From the NCBI GenBank assembly GCA_964035015.1, contig OZ035999.1:17479179-17543178 (forward strand): a stretch of 64,000 nt of DNA, written 5' to 3'. The notes below the pieces were generated by a model. The model ran no database searches, had not been told where the DNA came from, and saw only the letters and a program-made list of their open reading frames with translations. How positions within the stretch are numbered: position 1 is the first letter of the stretch; every line of letters begins with the position of its first letter. Of the stretch, positions 20,701-29,560 are shown in pieces. Origin of the DNA: Corallium rubrum (taxonomy: Eukaryota; Cnidaria; Anthozoa; Scleralcyonacea; Coralliidae). A program made the position numbers and the translations under genes.

Positions 20701-23059
20701 TCCACCTCCCAGCTCCACTACTCCATCTAAGGGACCGTTCATTATTTATCAGAGGGGGGGAGGATGGGTGAGAAAATGGGGGGACCTGAAATTTTTGCTG
20801 CTTCTTTTGGGGGGACCCTGAAATAATTTATAAGTTCTTAAGGGGGGGCATGAAGTTTTTGTATTAAACAAAGATAAAAATCTTTGATGATCAACATTAT
20901 TATACAAACAAACATTTCTTATTGGGAAAAATCATTCAGAAAAGCCTTTAATTGGAATTATTTTGTGGTGTTTTGTAAAATGTAAAATAAAAGTAAAAGT
21001 AAACCTTAAGGCTCAGGTATTTAGATCCTGGTTGTGACTTACCATCCTTGGTGTATTGTGTTGGTGAATAGTAGTGGAGAATGGTTTATAATTTGAGGTT
21101 TAAGGTGTTAGGGTAATAATTATGATTGAGATTAAGGAGGTTAAGGTGACAATTGGTTTAATGTGCGGGTTGGGTGTGAATTAAGGTTGGGGTTAAGGTT
21201 GTATTTAGGGTTAAGGTTAGGTTTACATGTAGGTTAATGGGGTTGAATTTTGAGGTTTTATAGGTAGGGTGGGTGAGGTTAGTTTTAAGATTAATGTCAG
21301 AATTTGAAGGGTTGGGGGGGGGGGGGGCACGGAAATTATGTCAAATAAAAACAGGGGGGCTACCAAATTTTTGAACTTTGCTTGGGGGGTACCTGAAAAA
21401 AAAAAGAAAGCTTGGCAATTTCTCACACATCCCCCTCCCCCTCCGATAAATAATGAACGGTCCCTAACACCAAATAATTTTACACATCAAAGGAAAAATA
21501 ATTTTACTCATCAAAGGAAAAACCCTCTGATATTCTAGGCAGCAATGGATTATAGATAGAACTAGTTTTTAAGCTTAATATTTAACATCATAATTACTTC
21601 TATACGCCTCTGTTCTGCTCTCTTCTTCATAGCAAGACTGCGGTCTTTGCCATGATGACAGTCAAATATCTTCTTCCCCATCAAGACGAATGGTACCCCA
21701 TCCTCAACTTTCTCCTTCACATTATACTCCAGAGCAAACTCATCCCAGTATACTTTCTTCTTTTTGGTGTCCAAACCTAAAAAATATAAAATTAGTCAGG
21801 TGACAAAATATTTCTAGTATCCTGGCAAACATTCTCAAGAACAAGGTCTTTACATTAAATAGAGTTAAAACTAGACGTTACTATTGCAAGTGAAGTGCTG
21901 CCTCAAATGTAACAACAACCTTTAGCCTACTCCACAGGCAACTCTGTGCACTTTGTGGCTATTATGTAACACCACCTTGCCCACTCCACCCAAGATTGCT
22001 CACTCCACCTGAGATTGCTCACTCCACCCATGATTGCCCACTCCACCCAAAATTGCTCACTCCACCCGAGATTGCTCACTCCACCCAAGATTGCCCACTC
22101 CACCCAAGATTGCCCACTCCACCCATGTTTGCCTACATACATGTAAAATGAAGCTAGTGGTTATTTTTAGCAAATTTCCGGGGGGGGGCAAGTCCCTGTG
22201 GCGCCACACGGATCCACGGCCATCAACCATCAATGAAGAAATGAACTTTTTTCAAATAAATGTGATTTAGAATCTGTATTACTGTATACATAAACACAGA
22301 CCTGCAAAGCGATTCCTGAGTCCTTATTACAAAAGGCCAATTTAACAGACCATACGGTACCCACATGATGGTCCCATTATAAAATTTCGCGGTTTCCCTA
22401 ACATGGCCGTTGACCGCATTGTTGCTTTTCCGCCAAAAATACAACCTTGCCGACAATATGAAAATGAAAAAATCGTCAACAACCAACGCACGATTGCCAA
22501 AAATTAAAATCAGAGAAACCATATAAACAACTTCGTCGAGCTTTCCGTGAATTTTGATTTATATTTATCCCCACGCCCAGTCTATAATTGTCCGACTAAT
22601 TTCAATCGTCGAAGGGTTCTTCGGAAGAGAACCTTCTTTTGAAGTATCTCGCCAAACGTGTTCACCAATATTTGCAAGAGCTGACGGGACAATGAATCTC
22701 TGGTCAGCAACGTTTAGTAGGATCCGTTTTCGTTGAAATATCACCTGGGTTATTCCCTGAGACGGTCTCCGTGGTTTTAAAAGCAACGGGAGTCGTTTGT
22801 AAGAAATTTCAAAACACATGCAGTACAAGGCACTAGAAGCCATACCTGAATGGCCGAAATCCTTGGGACTTCGCCATACACAAAAGCGACTTTTGGTGTT
22901 GTTTTCAAAGCGATGCAGGACTTCATCTGCTTCTTGTAGGGTCCGAACGTAGGCTGGGTACAATGTGTTTGCGGCTGGTGGAGTTGTTTTGCTTTCTTCG
23001 GTCGGGATTTCAACCACCTCAGTGACCTCACTAGATTCGCCTTCCAGCTTCTGCGCCAT
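4595..23059 (-). CDS. Gene A: CaRF-like / MULE transposase / SWIM / Ulp1-C48 / PHD chimeric protein
   Basis: Ten exons on the minus strand, in reading order: 23059-22846, 21776-21598, 19229-19128, 17681-17529, 16618-16172, 15158-14888, 12608-12361, 9781-9606, 7087-6120, 5742-4595. All introns are GT-AG and the phases join to 3906 nt (1301 aa), without a stop. The start ATG lies in AACATGGCG, the same context as gene B. Domains: residues about 30-370 resemble the CaRF/ALS2CR8 family (DCHHGKDR, NCPAQVVF, SNRRYYP). A MULE core has D380, D441, C457/H465 and E560 in TNNTFE. A SWIM finger has C679, C681, C691 and H693. A seven-residue PEVNPNA repeat follows. The C48-like domain has H1116, D1138 and C1180, and a PHD finger starts near C1247. 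It is either a domesticated transposase or a still coding-competent element. What it binds or cleaves is unknown. Confidence 0.85.
5813..6099. repeat. (CCCT)n/(CCTT)n microsatellite filling a gene A intron
   Basis: Almost pure CCCT and CCTT on the plus strand. It occupies most of the intron between donor 6119 and acceptor 5743 of gene A. The transcript of gene A therefore carries the GGGA/AAGG strand here. The proline/serine- or glycine/arginine-rich open frames on both strands are artefacts. Gene B has no intron at this place. Confidence 0.9.
6120..7087 (-). CDS. Gene A exon 9: SWIM zinc finger and seven-residue repeats
   Basis: The exon opens after acceptor CCCCTATAG in phase 2 and closes at AAAAAG/GTGGGC in phase 1. 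It carries the SWIM motif CxCx9CxH (HCECEDW then LPCKHF). It then carries about ten copies of a seven-residue unit (consensus PEVNPNA, with SEDHPNA and SDDHPNA variants) encoded by a 21-bp minisatellite at roughly 6475-6690. A basic, serine-rich stretch ends the exon. SWIM fingers usually follow the MULE core in Mutator-type transposases, which is the order seen here. Confidence 0.85.
7188..7640. repeat. 19-bp minisatellite (CCACTCCACCCAAGATTGC)n
   Basis: Roughly twenty units of a 19-bp repeat with point variants. A leader of about 80 bp (GCCTACTCCACAGG region) also precedes the second array at 21877-22135. Both arrays lie in introns of gene A. Open frames across the array on both strands are artefacts. 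It fits a mobile element that carries an internal minisatellite. Confidence 0.8.
7734..9545. mobile_element. 1.8-kb element with long terminal inverted repeats
   Basis: The left end (TACTACTCAAATCAG, GACATGGGTGATTTTT, ATCGCTTCCGAAGTGTCAG) is matched by its complement at 9440-9545. The arms also share the CAACCTCGTACCCAGGG motif with a nested AGCGAGAGAAAGACCCTGG palindrome (7923-7985 and 9385-9449). The left arm carries a small secondary palindromic insertion at about 7826-7922. I see no transposase frame inside. The right end lies about 60 bp from the gene A exon 8 donor at 9605. Confidence 0.65.
9821..10377. mobile_element. TTAA-bounded fold-back element
   Basis: The left end reads TTAAAGTGCCTCTATGG and the right end reads CCATAGAGGCACTTTAA. 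The arms extend about 120 bp and include AACGCTCC/AGCGCTGTTAA-type pairing. TTAA at both outer ends is what piggyBac-class insertion leaves. It lies in the gene A intron upstream of exon 8 and has no coding capacity. Confidence 0.65.
10378..12080. other. Intronic stretch of gene A without a supported gene
   Basis: This is part of the intron between exons 7 and 8. It holds a short (GATA)n run at about 10680-10704 and a G/A-rich block at 11160-11300. A segment at 11078-11113 recurs inverted at 63903-63940 (GCATGGGAACGAATTGAT). The short open frames show no conserved motif. Confidence 0.4.
12082..12318 (+). mobile_element. tRNA-like core inside a terminal-inverted-repeat element
   Basis: Inner module 12186-12260: acceptor-like GGCTCGA/TCGAGTC, A-box TAGCTCAACAGGTAGAGC and B-box GAGTTCAAATCC. 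The outer ends are inverted copies (CATGATGTCTTACACTGCTAA and TTAGCAGTGTAAGACATCATG). TTTAGATAA occurs immediately outside both ends, giving a target duplication of 9 bp, or up to 11 bp given the T/A-rich ambiguity. It therefore combines features of a SINE and of a DNA MITE. Further copies lie at 44353-44717. Confidence 0.65.
12757..13643 (-). mobile_element. hAT transposon remnant with perfect 8-bp target duplication
   Basis: Termini TAGGCTGTTGCGGTAT and ATACCGCAACAGCCTA are inverted repeats. ATTGACCA flanks both sides (12749-12756 and 13644-13651), the 8-bp duplication expected of hAT. The subterminal regions are rich in CGATAT. At 887 bp the element is a deletion derivative that keeps only the 3' end of the transposase frame. 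It is inserted in the intron between exons 6 and 7 of gene A. Confidence 0.9.
12997..13275 (-). pseudogene. hAT transposase C-terminal dimerisation fragment
   Basis: A 92-codon open frame contains the hAT-C hallmark: WWK, then FPLLSQLAQKYLAIPASS, SPSESLFSKAGQI and LKPDQANMLVFLAEN. Only this domain remains. The BED finger and DDE core are absent, so it cannot transpose on its own. It lies wholly inside the TIR element at 12757-13643. Confidence 0.88.
14470..14830. repeat. Two AT-rich inverted-repeat blocks
   Basis: 14495-14612 pairs internally: TTTCCCGTGCATGTTGATGA against TCATCAACATGCACGGGAAA, with AAGACAAAG/CTTTGTC inside. 14708-14832 forms a second hairpin (GGGAAATTAGCGATTAAATT against AATTTAATCCCTTAATTTCC). 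Neither encodes anything recognisable. They lie just downstream of gene A exon 6. Confidence 0.45.
14888..15158 (-). CDS. Gene A exon 6: MULE transposase core (both Asp)
   Basis: It opens after acceptor TTATAATTTCAG in phase 0 and closes at TTCTCAG/GTACAG in phase 1. It encodes CFLDPVYRT (first catalytic Asp, 380) and FIVDNDTEE (second Asp, 441), the pattern of the MULE DDE domain. The first about 130 nt are about 94% identical to gene B by eye, while the exon before it is much more diverged. Gene B has no intron at the upstream boundary. Confidence 0.87.
15250..16072. repeat. CCTT/CCTG/CCCT-rich compound microsatellite in a gene A intron
   Basis: Pyrimidine-only sequence on the plus strand for about 0.8 kb, with internal higher-order duplication (CATCCCATCCTTCCTCTCC recurs several times) and two pure CCTT cores. 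It fills the intron between gene A exons 5 and 6 (16171-15159). The long proline/serine-rich frame is an artefact. Confidence 0.9.
16172..16618 (-). CDS. Gene A exon 5: CaRF-like region leading into the transposase
   Basis: A phase-0 exon of 149 codons, after acceptor GGTTTTTAG and closing at TTTCAG/GTAACA. It encodes KVSDRITELVAEGVT, EMKRRLDVYV, HSNRRYYP and IRNKMYNAYIKRR. These blocks resemble the conserved part of the CaRF/ALS2CR8 family. It ends in FVHQTPFQ, which aligns with FVHQTSFQ of gene B, where the reading continues without an intron. Confidence 0.85.
16702..17012. mobile_element. Fold-back element, CCGCACAGACGACCAAG termini
   Basis: CGCCGCACAGACGACCAAG at the left faces CTTGGTCGTCTGTGCGGGG at the right. 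Internal direct and inverted copies of CAAGTTTTCCTTGACAAG and CGTGTGTACG make it highly self-complementary. It is non-coding and lies in the gene A intron between exons 4 and 5. Confidence 0.6.
17053..17342. repeat. Inverted copy of the CGAAGGGCCTTCG dispersed repeat
   Basis: ATACTGCCGAAACAGAGAAC and GTTCTCTGTTTCGGCAGTAT form the arms, and each arm is followed inward by AACGTTTCGAGCGAAG or its complement. It is the same family as 2283-2470, 38543-38670 and 58806-58925. It lies in a gene A intron. Confidence 0.6.
18166..18908. mobile_element. hAT-type non-autonomous element, 8-bp target duplication
   Basis: Termini TAGTGCTGTGC and GCACAGCACTA are inverted. AAACTTCC flanks both sides exactly (18158-18165 and 18909-18916). 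The subterminal parts are unusually GC-rich with repeated CCGGAGC and AGCCGGAGC. No transposase frame is left. It sits in the gene A intron between exons 3 and 4. Confidence 0.87.
19286..19734. mobile_element. TTAA-bounded fold-back element
   Basis: The left end TTAAAGTGTCTAAGAAATGA is mirrored by TTCACTTCATAGACACTTTAA. Arms of about 190 bp include GAGGAGCATGACAGGAGCAC against GTGCTCCTGTCATGCTCCTC. TTAA ends suggest piggyBac-type mobilisation. It lies in the gene A intron upstream of exon 3. Confidence 0.65.
20108..20192 (-). pseudogene. 5S rRNA-like fragment
   Basis: On the minus strand the segment reads TTAAGCCCAGTTAGATGGGG, then TTAGTACTTGGATGGGTGAC and CATCTGGGAATA. This matches the 3' half of metazoan 5S rRNA, including the internal-promoter part. 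The 5' half is diverged or missing, so it is a 5S-derived pseudogene or the head of a 5S-type SINE rather than an rRNA gene. It lies in a gene A intron. Confidence 0.7.
20730..21465. mobile_element. TIR element with GGGACCGTTCATTATTTATC ends
   Basis: The left terminus AGGGACCGTTCATTATTTAT is mirrored by ATAAATAATGAACGGTCCCT at 21446-21465. The interior has G-runs and degenerate GGTTAAGGTTAGG-like repeats near 21120-21310. No coding frame is credible. It lies in the gene A intron between exons 2 and 3. Confidence 0.7.
21877..22140. repeat. Second copy of the 19-bp CCACTCCACCCAAGATTGC minisatellite
   Basis: About eight units (21978-22135), preceded by the same leader as the array at 7188-7640 (GCAAGTGAAGTGCTGCCTCA). 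It lies in the gene A intron between exons 1 and 2. Confidence 0.75.
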
Positions 23060-23655
23060 GTTGGCTATGCGAAAACAAGAAGCCTTGATGCTATACGGCT
23101 TTTTTAGGCTACGACCACCAATATCCGGTACGATAAACGAACCTAGGAGCGAACCAACTTTACTTTTAACTGTTTAAATTTTTGTATCTACTGCGCATGC
23201 GCGAGTAGATACATTGCTGTCGTGCGTGTAAGTTAAGTTAACAAAAGAACCCTGGGGACGAGGTTGAACAAAAGAGTGCCTTCGGGCCAAAATTGTAAAC
23301 CAAGTACTTCATGCCAATGGTATGGGAGCATGGAGCAAAATCAGCTAGTTCAAGGAGCGAGAATATTTATTTCAAGAATAGAAGTTTTTACAAGCTTGGT
23401 AAGTATTTTAAGTCTGAATCTTAGTCAATTTTTAAATGTGATGTACTATAGACGTTGTTGGAATGATGATAAGTTTTTGAAAGCCTCTTAATAGTTTCTG
23501 GAGTCAAGGAGCGGGATATTCAGCAAGAGGAAGTTTTTACAAATATTAAACGTTGTTTGTTGGAATAATGATAAAAGTTTTTGAAAGCAAATTAATCGGG
23601 TCGTTGCGTGGATGATTTCATATTCAGAGGAAGCAATTTATAATATGGGCAAATG
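23060..23655. promoter_or_regulatory. Upstream region of gene A
   Basis: This is the sequence directly 5' of the gene A start codon, before the satellite begins. It includes CCCTGGGGACGAGGTTGAAC at about 23250, the terminus motif of a dispersed MITE family. I see no convincing TATA box or other element. The promoter role is inferred only from position. Confidence 0.3.
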
Positions 23656-24474
23656 TAACGTAACGTACCGTAACTACGCACCGTAATTACGCACCGTAAA
23701 TACGTACCGTAATTACGCACCGGAATTACGCACCGTAAATACGCAGCGTAAATACGCACCGTAAATACGCACCGTAAATACGCACCGTAAATACGCACCG
23801 AAGTTACGCACCGTAGTTACGCACCGTAATTACGCACCGTAAATACGCACCGTAATTACCTAATTACGCACCGTAAATACGCACCGTAAATACGCACCGT
23901 AATTACGCACCGTAAATACGCACCGTAATTACGCACCGTAACTACGCAGGCTAATACGCACCGTAAATACGCACCGTAATTACGCACCATAACTACGCAC
24001 CGTAATTACGCACCGTAATTACGCACCGTAATTTCGCACCGTAAGTACGCACCGTAATTACGCACCGTAATTACGCACCGTAATTACGCACCGTAAATAC
24101 GCACCGTAACTACGCAGGCTAATACGCACCGTAAATACGCACCGTAATTACGCACCATAACTACGCACCGTAATTACGCACCGTAATTACGCACCGTAAT
24201 TACGCACCGTAAGTACGCACCGTAATTACGCACCGTAAATACGCACCGTAATTACGCACCGTAAATACGCACCGTAATTACGCACCGTAACTACGCACCG
24301 TAATTACGCACCGTAATTACGCACCGTAAATACGCACCGTAACTACGCAGGCTAATACGCACCGTAAATACGCACCGTAATTACGCACCATAACTACGCA
24401 CCGTAATTACGCACCGTAACTACCCACCGTAACTACGCACCGTAACTACGCAGGCTAATACGCACCGTAAATAC

Positions 24475-24993
24475 CAACCTCGTCCCCAGGGCATTTTGCC
24501 TCCACGTTGGGAGGTCGGCGAAAATGGCCCTGGCATCGGCTGGTCACGTGACACCCAGTATTTTGGGGTGTTTTGGCAAGAAAATTTATGCGGTCTTTGT
24601 GTTTCGTTTTTGTATAATACGTATACATGAATAATAAATGAGAAATATTTAACGCTCTGCCGAATCACTCATGTGAACCTTTATCATAAATGCAACTGGC
24701 TGGCATTATTCATCATGATACTCCCCACGATTATCCAGGATACATTTAAATGTCGGGAAGAAACATATATCTAATGTTGTTCTTGACTTTAACCAAAGCT
24801 ATCGTTACAATTCTTTGGATGAACTTCGCAGAGTGGATTTATTGCAATTCATATTTTGATGAATAAATTACACTGTATCTGAATTAATCAAGTTTTTAAA
24901 CCGGCCAATCCAATTATAGAATCGACCAGCCGATGCCAGGGCCATTTTCGCCGACTCCCAACGTGGAGGCAAAATGCCCTGGGGACGAGGTTG
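24475..24993. mobile_element. TIR element inserted in the satellite, 9-bp duplication
   Basis: Termini CAACCTCGTCCCCAGGGCAT and ATGCCCTGGGGACGAGGTTG are inverted, with arms of about 70 bp (also CCAGCCGATGCCAGGGCCAT). CGTAAATAC occurs on both sides (24466-24474 and 24994-25002), and an undisturbed array would show it only once. The insertion is therefore younger than this part of the array. The same terminus motif occurs near 7923, 9430, 23250 and 56588. Confidence 0.8.
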
Positions 24994-26117
24994 CGTAAAT
25001 ACGCACCGTAATTACGCACCATAACTACGCACCGTAATTACGCACCGTAATTACGCACCGTAATTACGCACCGTAAGTACGCACCGTAATTACGCACCGT
25101 AAATACGCACCGTAATTACGCACCGTAAATACGCACCGTAATTACGCACCGTAACTACGCATCGTAAATACGCACCGTAACTACGCACCGTAATTACGCA
25201 CCGTAACTACGCACCGTAACTACGCAGGCTAATACGCACCGTAAATACGCACCGTAATTACGCACCATAACTACGCACCGTAATTACGCACCGTAACTAC
25301 GCACCGTAACTACGCAGCGTAATTACGCACCGTAAGTACGCACCGTAATTACGCACCGTAACTACGCACCGTAACTACGCACCGTAATTACGCACCGTAA
25401 TTACGCACCGTAATTACGCACCGTAAATACGCACCGTAACTACGCACCGTAATTACGCACCGTAACTACGCACCGTAACTACGCAGGCTAATACGCACCG
25501 TAAATACGCACCGTAATTACGCACCGTAAATACGCACCGTAATTACGCACCGTAAATACGCACCGTAATTACGCACCGTAACTACGCATCGTAAATACGC
25601 ACCGTAACTACGCACCGTAATTACGCACCGTAACTACGCACCGTAACTACGCAGGCTAATACGCACCGTAAATACGCACCGTAATTACGCACCATAACTA
25701 CGCACCGTAATTACGCACCGTAACTACGCACCGTAACTACGCAGCGTAATTACGCACCGTAAGTACGCACCGTAATTACGCACCGTAACTACGCACCGTA
25801 ACTACGCACCGTAATTACGCACCGTAATTACGCACCGTAATTACGCACCGTAAATACGCACCGTAAATACGCACCGTAATTACGCACCGTAACTACGCAT
25901 CGTAAATACGCACCGTAACTACGCACCGTAATTACGCACCGTAAATACGCACCGTAATTACGCACCGTAAATACGCACCGTAATTACGCACCGTAACTAC
26001 GCATCGTAAATACGCACCGTAACTACGCACCGTAATTACGCACCGTAACTACGCATCGTAAATACGCACCGTAACTACGCACCGTAATTACGCACCGTAA
26101 CTACGCACCGTAACTAC

Positions 26118-28000
26118 GCAGGCTAATACGCACCGTAAATACGCACCGTAATTACGCACCATAACTACGCACCGTAATTACGCACCGTAACTACGCACCG
26201 TAACTACGCAGCGTAATTACGCACCGTAAGTACGCACCGTAATTACGCACCGTAACTACGCACCGTAACTACGCACCGTAATTACGCACCGTAATTACGC
26301 ACCGTAATTACGCACCGTAAATACGCACCGTAAATACGCACCGTAATTACGCACCGTAACTACGCATCGTAAATACGCACCGTAACTACGCATCGTAAAT
26401 ACGCACCGTAACTACGCACCGTAATTACGCACCGTAACTACGCACCGTAACTACGCAGGCTAATACGCACCGTAAATACGCACCGTAATTACGCACCGTA
26501 AATACGCACCGTAATTACGCACCGTAAATACGCACCGTAATTACGCACCGTAACTACGCATCGTAAATACGCACCGTAACTACGCACCGTAATTACGCAC
26601 CGTAACTACGCACCGTAACTACGCAGGCTAATACGCACCGTAAATACGCACCGTAATTACGCACCGTAACTACGCACCGTAACTACGCAGGCTAATACGC
26701 ACCGTAAATACGCACCGTAATTACGCACCATAACTACGCACCGTAATTACGCACCGTAACTACGCACCGTAACTACGCAGCGTAATTACGCACCGTAAGT
26801 ACGCACCGTAATTACGGTGCGTACTACGCTGCGTAGTTCGGTGTGTTACGGTACGCACCGTAACTACGCACCGTAACTACGCACCGTAACTACGCAGCGT
26901 AATTACGCACCGTAAGTACGCACCGTAATTACGGTGCGTACTACGGTGCGTAATTACGCTGCGTAGTTACGGTGCGTAGTTACGGTGCGTAGTTACGGTG
27001 CGTAATTACGCACCGTAACTACGCACCGTAACTACGCACCGTAATTACGCACCGTAATTACGCACCGTAATTACGCACCGTAAATACGCACCGTAAATAC
27101 GCACCGTAATTACGCACCGTAACTACGCATCGTAAATACGCACCGTAACTACGCACCGTAATTACGCACCGTAAATACGCACCGTAATTACGCACCGTAA
27201 ATACGCACCGTAATTACGCACCGTAACTACGCATCGTAAATACGCACCGTAACTACGCACCGTAATTACGCACCGTAACTACGCATCGTAAATACGCACC
27301 GTAACTACGCACCGTAAATACGCACCGTAACTACGCACCGTAACTACGCAGGCTAATACGCACCGTAAATACGCACCGTAATTACGCACCATAACTACGC
27401 ACCGTAATTACGCACCGTAACTACGCACCGTAACTACGCAGCGTAATTACGCACCGTAAGTACGCACCGTAATTACGCACCGTAACTACGCACCGTAACT
27501 ACGCACCGTAATTACGCACCGTAATTACGCACCGTAATTACGCACCGTAAATACGCACCGTAAATACGCACCGTAATTACGCACCGTAACTACGCATCGT
27601 AAATACGCACCGTAACTACGCATCGTAAATACGCACCGTAACTACGCACCGTAATTACGCACCGTAACTACGCACCGTAACTACGCAGGCTAATACGCAC
27701 CGTAAATACGCACCGTAATTACGCACCGTAAATACGCACCGTAATTACGCACCGTAAATACGCACCGTAATTACGCACCGTAACTACGCATCGTAAATAC
27801 GCACCGTAACTACGCACCGTAATTACGCACCGTAACTACGCACCGTAACTACGCAGGCTAATACGCACCGTAAATACGCACCGTAATTACGCACCGTAAC
27901 TACGCACCGTAACTACGCAGGCTAATACGCACCGTAAATACGCACCGTAATTACGCACCATAACTACGCACCGTAATTACGCACCGTAACTACGCACCGT
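26118..28000. repeat. 1230-bp higher-order duplication within the satellite
   Basis: The marker variant GCAGGCTAATACG ends at 26123, 26460, 26628 and 26692, and again at 27353, 27690, 27858 and 27922. Each pair is spaced by exactly 1230 bp. A block of about 1.2 kb was therefore duplicated in tandem as a unit. Reverse-oriented units lie inside the first copy near 26810-27005. Confidence 0.8.
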
Positions 28001-28955
28001 AACTACGCAGCGTAATTACGCACCGTAAGTACGCAGCGTAATTACGCACCGTAAGTACGCACCGTAATTACGCACCGTAACTACGCACCGTAACTACGCA
28101 CCGTAATTACGCACCGTAATTACGCACCGTAATTACGCACCGTAAATACGCACCGTAAATACGCACCGTAATTACGCACCGTAACTACGCATCGTAAATA
28201 CGCACCGTAACTACGCACCGTAATTACGCACCGTAAATACGCACCGTAATTACGCACCGTAAATACGCACCGTAATTACGCACCGTAACTACGCATCGTA
28301 AATACGCACCGTAACTACGCACCGTAATTACGCACCGTAAATACGCACCGTAATTACGCACCGTAACTACGCATCGTAAATACGCACCGTAACTACGCAC
28401 CGTAATTACGCACCGTAATTACGCACCGTAACTACGCACCGTAACTACGCAGCGTAATTACGCACCGTAATTACGCACCGTAAGTACGCACCGTAACTAC
28501 GCAGGCTAATACGCACCGTAAATACGCACGGTAATTACGCACCATAACTACGCACCGTAATTACGCACCGTAAGTACGCACCGTAACTACGCAGGCTAAT
28601 ACGCACCGTAAATACGCACCGTAATTACGCACCATAACTACGCACCGTAATTACGCACCGTAACTACGCACCGTAACTACGCAGCGTAATTACGCACCGT
28701 AATTACGCACCGTAAGTACGCACCGTAATTACGCACCGTAACTACGCACCGTAACTACGCACCGTAATTACGCACCGTAATTACGCACCGTAAGTGCGCA
28801 CCGTAATTACGCACCGTAAATACGCACCGTAAATACGCACCGTAAATACGCACCGTAATTACGCACCGTAAATACGCACCGTAATTACGCACCGTAAATA
28901 CGCACCGTAATTACGCACCGTAAATACGCACCGTAAATACACACCGTAGATACGC

Positions 28956-29560
28956 TGTTGGAGATTGGCAGTCTGTAATATATTTAAACGGAAGTTGCGT
29001 AATAGAACACGATCTGACGTAACGAGCTGCTGGTGGTAACCTTGAGACGAGTTGATCAAAACGGTGTTAGAGGGTGTGTGCGGGCTAACGTGATACAATA
29101 GTGAAGTGAAATAAATGTACAAAATATTCAAGTGAAGTGTCGTATTGAAACAAGGGGAGGCTATTTACGACAACGCAACGTAAATACGCACCGTAATTAC
29201 GCACCGTAAATACGCACCGTAATTACGCACCGTAACTTACCGTAACTTACACCGTAACATACACCGTAACTTAGCGTACCTTAGCGTAACAAAATATCCA
29301 AGTGAAGTGTCGTATTGAAACAAGGGGACGCTATTTACGACAACGCAACGTAAATACGCACCGTAATTACGCACCGTAAATACACACCGTAATTACGCAC
29401 CGTAACTTACACCGTAACATACACCGTAACTTAGCGTACCTTAGCGTAACTTAGCGTACCTTAGCGTAACTTAGCGTAACTTAAACTTACCGTAACTTAC
29501 CATAACTTACCGTAACTTAAACTTACTGTAACTTGAACTTACCGTAACTTAAACTTATAC
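28956..29560. repeat. Degenerate satellite edge with 170-bp duplication
   Basis: A 48-bp segment (AAGTGTCGTATTGAAACAAG followed by CTATTTACGACAACG) occurs at about 29132-29172 and again at 29302-29342, each followed by a few 13-bp units. The repeat then decays into CGTAACTTA and TTAGCGTACC units up to 29560. Confidence 0.7.

Larger units (their letters stand above)
23660..28955. repeat. 13-bp satellite array, unit CGCACCGTAANTA
   Basis: About 4.8 kb of tandem 13-bp units, excluding an inserted element at 24475-24993. That is roughly 350-400 units by length. Ten of the positions are nearly constant, and the eleventh (N) is T, A, C or, more rarely, G. Recurrent variant units (ACGCAGGCTAATACG, ACGCATCGTAAATACG, ACGCACCATAACTACG) mark a higher-order pattern. 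The unit with T contains the perfect palindrome CGTAATTACG. No open frame across it is meaningful. It fills most of the spacer between the two head-to-head genes. Confidence 0.95.

Noticed and set aside
21120-21240. Telomere-like repeat (GGTTAAGGTTAGG)
   Set aside because: Degenerate, short and inside a TIR element; not a telomere or interstitial TTAGGG array.
22565-22845. Continuation of the gene A first exon frame beyond DFGHS
   Set aside because: The frame stays open by chance. The GT donor at 22845, in the same phase as gene B exon 1, and loss of similarity beyond it show that the exon ends at 22846.
23592-29131. Tyr/Gly/Ala/Val-rich frames at the satellite edges
   Set aside because: Translations of the 13-bp unit, with no start context or domain.
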